Shown one piece after another: positions 35,747 through 42,308 of a DNA stretch of 42,308 nt (position 1 is the stretch's first letter; each line of letters opens with the position of its first letter). The position numbers and the translations under genes are program-made. The DNA lies in the NCBI RefSeq assembly GCF_000285575.1, contig NZ_HE611050.1, positions 1,063,999-1,106,306 of the forward strand, written 5' to 3'. The DNA comes from Clostridium senegalense JC122. GTDB lineage: Bacteria > Bacillota > Clostridia > Clostridiales > Clostridiaceae. The notes under the pieces are model-generated. The model was given only the letters and a program-made list of their open reading frames with translations, searched no databases and had not been told where the DNA came from.

Positions 35747-37247
35747 TTACTCACTTTCACAAAGAAACATATTTAAAATTTTTTTATAAAATAAATCTAT
35801 ATCATCATTTTTTGTTATAATTAAATTTCCATCTATATTTTTTGATTCCTCTAAAAGTATTTTATTTGTAAAAATATTTTTATCTGGTTCTAAGCATATA
35901 TTTATTTTTTCAATTATATTATCATCCTCTTTATTAATGTTTATTCCTAAAATCATAATATCAAAGTCATAAACATCATATAGTAATTCAATTTTATTTT
36001 TTATTTTTGAACTTTCATTTTTACTAAAAGGAATATATTCTAATCCACATAATATTCCTATTGGTTCTGTAGATACACCTAATGCATAATAACCATCCAC
36101 TTTAAACTTCTCTATTAAGCTTTTTAATATTGTTAACATGCTCTCTTGTATATCCCCATAAATTATTATTAATGGAACATCTAACTTTTTCCTTTTTTGA
36201 TTCTTGATAAAATTTATTTATAATTAGTGGGTGCCAAAATTTAATATTTTCATTTAAATATATAGACTCCAATTCCTTACCATTCCATTTTTTATCTATA
36301 AAAATAAAGTTTCTTTCTTCCTTCTCAAATTTGTATATTAAAGAACTCATTCTTTCATAATCTTTAATTGTATTACTATTTAAAACTAATGTATCAAAAT
36401 TATTAATGTTTATATCTTCAATACTTTTTAAAATTTTAGTTTCATTTGTATATGGCAATTTCAATTTTTCAATTTTTTCCTGTTCATCTAAAATTACAAC
36501 ATTGTTAATCCAATCTATATTTTTACAATTATTTATTTTTATTTTATCATTTTTATAATTAATTGAATCCTTATACAGCTCTTTTTTTATCATTTCAAGG
36601 GTTATATTAGGAAATTTACTTATTATATTACAAGCTTTAGCTGTAATCATTGGCGCTGCATAACTATTACATCTTCTTGTAACTTCTGAATCACAATTAT
36701 TTTTAAATAATTTATGCTCACTACAAGCTGTTATTTCAATACCATCTATAGAATATAGATTGAAAATATATTCTCCTTCTTTCAAAGTGTTAGTTTTACA
36801 ACATTTCACACCTATAACATTAGTGAAAGATGCAGGGTATGTAAATATATCTTTATTATTGCATGCAGCTATAATAATAATCCCCCTACTATATGCTCTA
36901 TTTATTACCTTTCTTATTATTTCTGAATCTCTATAATCTATAGTGCCAAGACTGAGATTAACAACTCGAATATCATTCTCAATACACCATTCAATAGCCT
37001 TTATAAGTTGTTCCTTTATACATTTATGACTTTCATCATTAAGTACTTTTATGCTAGTAAGTACAGCTTCGGGATAATATTTTTTTATTATAGCTGAACA
37101 AATAGTACCGTGACTAGCATTAGATAAATTGTATACCTCCACATCTTTTACTATAAGATGTGGAGTTATCTCTATACTGCGTATAATATTAGGTATACTA
37201 TATATCCCCAAGCCAACTCCATCATCAATTACTGCAACATTTACCAT
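35747..37247 (-). pseudogene. Subtilisin-like (S8) protease of the RiPP cluster, frameshifted
   Basis: The first frame (37247-36102) carries a complete S8 triad: Asp8 (VAVIDDGV), His46 (ASHGT), oxyanion Asn130 (AACNN) and Ser195 (CNSYAAPMI). Near 36186-36198 the sense switches frame: removing one base from a T5 or T6 run there continues as LDVPLIIIYGDIQES into the ORF ending at 35747, giving 499 residues. The C-terminal ~150 residues are a second domain I do not recognise. No signal peptide, so it would cut leader peptide inside the cell. The exporter lacks a C39 peptidase, so this protease is the likely leader protease. The catalytic half survives without the repair. Confidence 0.8.
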
Positions 37248-37544
37248 TTACATAGCTTCCTTTTCTTTTTCATTTAGAGCATCATTAATAATGTCCCTAA
37301 TGTTATTAATATTATTAAATTTAATATTATCAATATGAAATTCTGAAATCTCTATGTCAAACTCTTTTTCAATATCGTACAATAAATATATAAGATCCCT
37401 TGCTCTTAATTTAAATTTTCTTCCCAATAAATTATCTTCAATATTTATATCATACTGATTATTAAATAAATCTATATCAAATCTTTTTTTAAATATATTA
37501 TTTAATCTTACATTTATATCAATGTCCTCTGAAAAATTATTCAT
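37248..37544 (-). CDS. Acyl-carrier-related peptide maturation protein
   Basis: 98 residues with the helical outline of an acyl carrier protein: LGRKFKLRARDLIYLLYDIEKEFDIEISE aligns with the region around the DSL phosphopantetheine site and the following helix. The Ser is absent (RDL in place of DSL), so it cannot carry a 4'-phosphopantetheine there. This matches the peptide maturation acyl carrier-related family found in clostridial CLI_3235-type clusters. A docking or scaffold role is inferred. I start at ATG 37544, just after GGAGGAGGT; longer in-frame starts lie upstream of that site. Confidence 0.8.
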   Translation of the reverse strand: MNNFSEDIDINVRLNNIFKKRFDIDLFNNQYDINIEDNLLGRKFKLRARDLIYLLYDIEKEFDIEISEFHIDNIKFNNINNIRDIINDALNEKEKEAM

Positions 37545-37558
37545 GTAACCTCCTCCAA

Positions 37559-38677
37559 TCATATAACTCCATCTTGGCCATATTCCTGTAACTTATTAAT
37601 TAAAAATTCTGATAGTTCACCCGGATCATTCTTATCTAAAATATTATATACTGGTTTTTCTGCTTTACTATATGTTTTTTTCTTTTCATTAATAAACTTC
37701 CAATCCATAGTGATATATTGCAATGATTCTACTGTCCTACTAGCTGGAATATTTAAAGATACATTACTAATGTTATAGCAATCAACACTATATCCAAATT
37801 TGTATTTATAAGATTTTGATATTAACTCAAAAAAATCTGGTGAAACATTATTATATAATGTGCTTAAAACAACTGCATCTGGTGCTATAGCTTGTGAAAC
37901 TTCATAAGCTAAAATTCCAAATTTATTTGTAAATTCATAATTAAAAGGCATCGTTCCACCTGGTATACCAATTATTATAACATCAGGTTCTTCTCTAATT
38001 TCTATACTTTTAATATAGTAATTAAATAAAATTATTTTTTCCCATTCTGTAATAGCTTTACTATACATGAATTGAGGGAATGAGTGAAAATTCATTAATT
38101 CGCAATAGTTACGTGTTCCTACTTGTGATACCTTATAACCCATTTTTATTAAATCTTCTCTTAGATTTAATTGTATTTCAAATTTATGTGTTCTTTCTCC
38201 TAGTCCTGTCACAAAAATCACCGGTGTATTTATTTGATAAATTTCTTCACTTTCAGGATTAACAATATTATTGCATTTCTTATTAAAATATTTAAAAAAT
38301 GTATTATTTTCATTACAAATTCTAGATACTTCATTAATAATTTCATCATCAAGTTTTATAGTGCATATTATATTTTTTGAACTTTCAGCAGCTTTAATAA
38401 TTTTAGGATATATAAACTTATTTAAATTCATTTTTCTACTATAGTCAGAAAAAAGTACTGTATCACAATCTTCTAATGACTTTGCAAAATCACTATCTAT
38501 AGTTATTCCAACAGGTTGTCCACCGTCTTCACATGCTACATCTTTTCCACTAATTCCCCATCCATTTGGAGATACCACATGAGTAAATTCAATATTATCA
38601 ATAAGATTGCTATGTCTTAATAATGGTATAGATTCAATATCAAAGGGATATATCATTGTTTTATACTTATTTTCCAT
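37559..38677 (-). CDS. TIGR04066-type peptide maturation protein
   Basis: 372 residues, cytosolic. Recognisable segments are SPNGWGISGKDVACEDGGQ near the N-terminus, VIFVTGLGERTHKFEIQ, VSQVGTRNYCELMNF and IIGIPGGTMPFNYEFTNKFGILAYEVSQ; the central part resembles a nucleotide-binding alpha/beta fold with a Gly-rich loop. It occurs as a fixed partner of the CcpM radical SAM maturase; its reaction is not established. The gene follows ccpM by 23 bases, with GAGGG before the ATG. Confidence 0.78.
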   Translation of the reverse strand: MENKYKTMIYPFDIESIPLLRHSNLIDNIEFTHVVSPNGWGISGKDVACEDGGQPVGITIDSDFAKSLEDCDTVLFSDYSRKMNLNKFIYPKIIKAAESSKNIICTIKLDDEIINEVSRICNENNTFFKYFNKKCNNIVNPESEEIYQINTPVIFVTGLGERTHKFEIQLNLREDLIKMGYKVSQVGTRNYCELMNFHSFPQFMYSKAITEWEKIILFNYYIKSIEIREEPDVIIIGIPGGTMPFNYEFTNKFGILAYEVSQAIAPDAVVLSTLYNNVSPDFFELISKSYKYKFGYSVDCYNISNVSLNIPASRTVESLQYITMDWKFINEKKKTYSKAEKPVYNILDKNDPGELSEFLINKLQEYGQDGVI

Positions 38678-38700
38678 ATTTATGCCCTCTTTTCAATTAC

Positions 38701-40137
38701 TTATTTAAATAAAGTCATTTTTTCATTTTCTTCAAAATTATGACCAAATTCTTTTAATACACAATAATTTTTAAATCGTTCTTCCAAAACTAATTTAGTT
38801 TTCTTACAAAACTCTTCTTTTTTGATTTTAGAAAATTTATTTTCAGTATTATCTATTAATGCTGCACATATTCCACAAAACCTTATAGCCCAACATTTTT
38901 TACAACTTTCATCATTTACCTTACCAATATTTAAAATATATCTTACTTTTTCTGTATCAAAGCCTCTATCTACATGTCCTATTTGCATAATTTCTGAAGA
39001 CTCACTAACTTTTTCACATGGATAAAAAAATCCATCTACATCCATAAACAATCTTTGAGTACCAGGAATACAAGGACCAGAAGGATGTGTTTTATCTGGT
39101 AATCTTTTTTGAGGTATCAACTTCTTTGAAAGTTTTAATATTTCATTATAATCTTCAATAACTATTCTAGAACAATTTTTAATACTTTTTTTCTTTAATA
39201 AGTTGTAAAATATCCTAAACAATTCATATTCTTGCTTTACATAATAATCTTCATTTTTGTCAATATCAGTTTTCTTATAATTATCAGATATCAAAGATGA
39301 TATTAATGCTATATCTTTTACTGTTTCATAATCAAGAAAAAATTTATCTATACAAGAAAAATCATTTTGTACATCAATAACTGCATTAAAAATTATATTA
39401 TTTATATACTCGGGATATTTCTTTTCTATATTTTTAATGTTACTAATTACCTTATCAAAACTTCCACAATTATTTGAAGCAAGTTTTCTATGATCATCAT
39501 GTATTTTTTTAGGCCCATCAAGACTAATGGTTAACTCTAAATTATGCTTGTATAAAAATTCTACAACTTTTTCAGTTAAAAGTGATCCATTTGTAGTCAT
39601 AGAAAATCTTATTTCTTTTCCATCTGCTTTTTCTTCAGCATATTCTACACATTGTTTAATAAAGTTGAACTCAAGTAAGGGCTCTCCACCATAAAATCCT
39701 ATATTGATTTCATCATGGTTCTTTGAATGATTAATAAGAAAATCTATACCTTTTTTTGCTGTTTCAAAACTCATTTTTTTATTTGAATGACCTCTATTTA
39801 AATAACTTCCAGAATAAACACAATATTCACATCTAAAATTGCATTGTTGTGTTATTTGTAGAGTTAACATTTTCACACTATTATCTAGATAAAATTCTAA
39901 TAATTCATCAGCAGGATGAACTATCTCTTTTGCTTTATTAGTTGATAAAAATCCTTCTTTATATAACTTACTTATTTCTTCTGATTCTATATAATCATTT
40001 TTATCATCTTTCATACAATTTTCTAAAAAACTATATTGATTATTAGTAATATTTAAAACAGTATTCTTATTTACATCATATATATAATTATTATTATTTG
40101 TTTTAAAAAGTTTAATTAATGGTTTACTATTCAACAT
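38701..40137 (-). CDS. ccpM: Cys-rich peptide radical SAM maturase, CcpM-like
   Basis: 478 residues. The N-terminal ~90 residues look like a peptide-recognition (PqqD-like) domain. The radical SAM core has Cys99, Cys103 and Cys106 (CNFRCEYC), with GFYGGEPLLEF, MTTNGSLL and ISLDGP, the usual maturase motifs. The C-terminal SPASM-like region (CIPGTQR, FYPCEKV, CKKCWAIRFCGIC) binds further 4Fe-4S clusters. Such enzymes form thioether or related cross-links from Cys or other side chains of a precursor peptide. It lies 105 bases after the precursor gene, with a terminator between. Its exact modification is unknown. Confidence 0.88.
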   Translation of the reverse strand: MLNSKPLIKLFKTNNNNYIYDVNKNTVLNITNNQYSFLENCMKDDKNDYIESEEISKLYKEGFLSTNKAKEIVHPADELLEFYLDNSVKMLTLQITQQCNFRCEYCVYSGSYLNRGHSNKKMSFETAKKGIDFLINHSKNHDEINIGFYGGEPLLEFNFIKQCVEYAEEKADGKEIRFSMTTNGSLLTEKVVEFLYKHNLELTISLDGPKKIHDDHRKLASNNCGSFDKVISNIKNIEKKYPEYINNIIFNAVIDVQNDFSCIDKFFLDYETVKDIALISSLISDNYKKTDIDKNEDYYVKQEYELFRIFYNLLKKKSIKNCSRIVIEDYNEILKLSKKLIPQKRLPDKTHPSGPCIPGTQRLFMDVDGFFYPCEKVSESSEIMQIGHVDRGFDTEKVRYILNIGKVNDESCKKCWAIRFCGICAALIDNTENKFSKIKKEEFCKKTKLVLEERFKNYCVLKEFGHNFEENEKMTLFK

Positions 40138-40176
40138 ACATCATTCCAATCTTTCAAAGATAATTCTATAATAAAA

Positions 40177-40203
40177 CGTAGGATAAAAATTTATTATCCT
40201 ACG
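40177..40203 (-). terminator. Internal terminator between precursor and maturase genes
   Basis: CGTAGGATAA (40177-40186) pairs exactly with TTATCCTACG (40194-40203) around a 7-base loop, followed on the minus strand by TTTTATTATA. It sits 38 bases after the precursor stop, so most transcripts could end there and only readthrough reach the maturase. Confidence 0.75.
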
Positions 40204-40241
40204 CCTTATTCAACTAATACTATAGCTTACTTTATCCTCTA

Positions 40242-40394
40242 TTAACTCCAGAACATTGCATTGTACACTCTATTGTTAACTGATTTATATGCAGAACCAC
40301 TACCACAATTGCATATTGCTATATCTGAGCAGTTTCCCACATATGCCTCAACTGTTTCAATAACTTGATATTTCTTTTTTCCTAATTTTTTCAT
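40242..40394 (-). CDS. RiPP precursor peptide, CLI_3235-class
   Basis: 50 residues. The leader is Lys-rich and acidic (MKKLGKKKYQVIETVEAY), and the C-terminal part is VGNCSDIAICNCGSGSAYK followed by SVNNRVYNAMFWS, with Cys22, Cys28 and Cys30. The MKKLGKK...ETVEAY...C arrangement and the neighbouring CcpM-type maturase identify it as a clostridial Cys-containing peptide precursor. It lies in a gap between larger genes. GGAAGGGG lies 7-9 bases before the ATG and a terminator follows. The core probably starts around residue 20; the cleavage site is not known. Confidence 0.82.
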   Translation of the reverse strand: MKKLGKKKYQVIETVEAYVGNCSDIAICNCGSGSAYKSVNNRVYNAMFWS

Positions 40395-40491
40395 TTTGAA
40401 TTTCCCCTTCCACAATTTAAATATTTATTTTTTTAATTTATATTAATACCCATATTTCTCTCGAGAACTGAAATAAGGATGTTAATGGCTA

Positions 40492-42246
40492 TTATATAGT
40501 TGCTTTTAATGATTTAGTTATCATCTCTCTATAAAAGTTATTTATTTTGTATAATTCTAAATGGGTTCCAACTGCTTCTACTTGTCCATCATTAATAACT
40601 ATAATCTTATCAACCTTCAATAAGATATCTGGCTTATGAGTTATTATAATAACAGTTTTATCTTTATAACTTTCTTGTATTACATTATTTACTTTACATT
40701 CAGATTCTATATCATAATTTGCTGTAGCTTCATCTAATATCAATATTTTAGAATCTCTCATAAATGCTCTAGCCATAGCTACCTTTTGTCTTTCCCCTCC
40801 TGAAAGCTTACTTCCTTTTTCACCTACAACAGTTTCATATTTTTTAGGCATTTCTTCAATAAAATTATATGCTCCAGTTTTTTTTGTTGCTAAATACATG
40901 TCCTCATCTGTTCTTCTAAAATTAAGCATTATATTTTTTCTTATAGTATCATTAAATAAATATATATCTTGACTTACTATAGATATAAGTCTTCTATAAT
41001 CTCTTAATTTTATAGAATTAATATCTTTCCCATCTAAAAGAATTTCTCCAGAACTAGGTGTTAAAAACCTTAAAATCAAATTAATAATTGTTGACTTTCC
41101 TGACCCATTGCTACCAATTATTGCAACTTTTTCTCCAGACTCTATTTTAAAGTTAATATTTCTTAACACTGACTGATTATTTTCGTATGAAAATTTAACA
41201 TTTCTAAATTCAATATTCCCTAATACATTATTTTTTTCTATTCCTTCTAACTTAGCATTATTTGCAGAAATTTCATCATCCATATTCATAAAATTGAAAT
41301 ATCGTTTTGCAGATGGTATTACACTTGCAAAACTATAGCCAATATTCATAATTGCAAATATAGGTGCGGTAACATAGGCACTATATGTAATAAATGCAAC
41401 TAATTTTCCAATAGTAAACATTTCTCCTATTATCATATATCCACCAATAATATATATAAGTGCAGTTATTATCTGTGTGAATACTGTTTCTGAAATCTCA
41501 TTAACCTTACTCAAATATGCCATTTTTATATTTTGTCTTATTATATTTCTTTGTTGTTTTATAAGTTCACCTGTTTTTAATGATTCTAACCCCCAAATCT
41601 TTATCTCTTTAACTCCACCAATTGTATCACCATACCAACGATAATATTTTTCATAATTTTCAATTAATTTTTCAAATATATCCTTTCTTTTCTTAGCAAG
41701 ATATTTAACAAGAAAATACCTTACTGGGGTTACTACCATCACTAAAATACTTAGTCTCCAATCTATAACTATCAATCCTACAATTCCTACCATAATTCTA
41801 AAAATGCTTGTAACAATATAAAATGTACTTTGGTTAGCTATTTGAGATATATTATTAATATCAGTTCTTAAATTACTCATTATTTCTGCATAATTCGTAC
41901 TACAAAAAAAATCCATTTTAAGTTTTAAAGTATGCTTAAAAGCTTCTTTTTCAAGATTATATGACAATATATTTTCTATATAAGAACGATATCTAGTTTC
42001 AACTATACCCAGACATTGAATAATAATTATTAACATCAATGTATATATAGAATACTTTGTAATAATATCGAAATTTTTCATAACTAACCCTTCATCTATT
42101 AACTTTTGATTAATAAACGGAGTTATTAAACTTAGAGCAGACGATATTATTATACATGTAATAACTAGTACTATTTTCCACTTATATGGTTTAAATAATT
42201 GTATTATCTTATTTATTATTTCTTTGTCATCTTTTTTTATATTCAT
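40492..42246 (-). CDS. ABC-type peptide exporter (fused membrane and ATPase domains)
   Basis: 584 residues. Residues ~1-320 hold six membrane helices of an ABC type-1 exporter; 340-584 form the ATPase with Walker A GSNGSGKST, signature LSGGERQK and Walker B ILILDEATANYD. It is a half-transporter that works as a dimer. It has no N-terminal C39 peptidase domain, so it exports a peptide already cut elsewhere, presumably by the S8 protease. GGAAAG precedes the ATG. It is the first cluster gene seen, with 97 bases before the precursor start; upstream DNA beyond 42247 is too short to interpret. Confidence 0.88.
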   Translation of the reverse strand: MNIKKDDKEIINKIIQLFKPYKWKIVLVITCIIISSALSLITPFINQKLIDEGLVMKNFDIITKYSIYTLMLIIIIQCLGIVETRYRSYIENILSYNLEKEAFKHTLKLKMDFFCSTNYAEIMSNLRTDINNISQIANQSTFYIVTSIFRIMVGIVGLIVIDWRLSILVMVVTPVRYFLVKYLAKKRKDIFEKLIENYEKYYRWYGDTIGGVKEIKIWGLESLKTGELIKQQRNIIRQNIKMAYLSKVNEISETVFTQIITALIYIIGGYMIIGEMFTIGKLVAFITYSAYVTAPIFAIMNIGYSFASVIPSAKRYFNFMNMDDEISANNAKLEGIEKNNVLGNIEFRNVKFSYENNQSVLRNINFKIESGEKVAIIGSNGSGKSTIINLILRFLTPSSGEILLDGKDINSIKLRDYRRLISIVSQDIYLFNDTIRKNIMLNFRRTDEDMYLATKKTGAYNFIEEMPKKYETVVGEKGSKLSGGERQKVAMARAFMRDSKILILDEATANYDIESECKVNNVIQESYKDKTVIIITHKPDILLKVDKIIVINDGQVEAVGTHLELYKINNFYREMITKSLKATI

Positions 42247-42308
42247 AAAATCTTTCCTTTAAAAAATTATTTGACATGTATATTTTTTCTTGTGACTAAA
42301 ATAATATA

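Noticed and set aside
36102-36139. Two separate genes (protease and a 130-residue protein) overlapping by 38 bases
   Set aside because: The second frame stays coherent upstream of its ATG (LDVPLIIIYGDIQES) while the first frame loses protein-like character there; a one-base shift in an A/T run joins them at normal length.
1-42308. CRISPR array, prophage or integrative element
   Set aside because: No regularly spaced repeats, phage structural genes, integrases or attachment-site repeats were seen.

Overview
The window is very AT-rich DNA with strong Shine-Dalgarno sites, many A/T-tailed hairpin terminators and a gene set typical of Clostridium sensu stricto (close in flavour to C. botulinum and relatives). 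The exact species cannot be read from the sequence. No rRNA, tRNA, CRISPR array or intact insertion sequence was seen.

Left part (1-16.4 kb) is mixed housekeeping and accessory genes. It holds the start of a membrane protein, a frameshifted aminoglycoside phosphotransferase-like gene, a frameshifted CtpE-like P-type ATPase, a coiled-coil protein next to a stand-alone NAD(P)HX epimerase, a frameshifted degenerate GGDEF protein, an EcsC-family and a SEC-C protein. A MerR regulator diverges from a MATE exporter through a promoter with a 19-bp spacer and a perfect dyad. An OpuC-type osmolyte ABC transporter, a patatin-like phospholipase and a methyltransferase follow.

16.4-21.9 kb is one tight minus-strand operon that I recognise as the STM4011-STM4015 family cluster of unknown function: an LRR-like protein, an ATP-grasp enzyme, an alkaline-phosphatase-superfamily hydrolase and two radical SAM enzymes. 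The last radical SAM enzyme is fused to a complete HAD phosphatase domain.

22-35.7 kb holds small proteins (two-helix membrane protein, zinc ribbon), a TraX-like protein and a BrnQ branched-chain amino acid carrier. BrnQ is preceded by a leader peptide ORF, a folded leader and two tandem terminators, which looks like a transcription attenuator. Then come a MacB-like ABC operon and a decayed duplicate of it, a two-component system, a lipoprotein, two cupins and a frameshifted Crp/Fnr regulator.

35.7-42.3 kb is a complete RiPP (ribosomally made, modified peptide) cluster of the clostridial CLI_3235/CcpM type: ABC exporter, a 50-residue Cys-containing precursor too short for routine gene calling, radical SAM-SPASM maturase, a maturation protein, an acyl-carrier-like protein lacking its attachment serine, and a subtilisin-like protease. 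A terminator between precursor and maturase probably makes precursor mRNA more abundant than enzyme mRNA.

Six genes carry seven single-base shifts, all in A/T homopolymers (runs of 5-7) and all restoring normal family length when corrected. This suggests systematic sequencing error or, less likely, many recent lesions or slippage-rescued genes. They are labelled pseudogene here only because the reading frame is broken as given.
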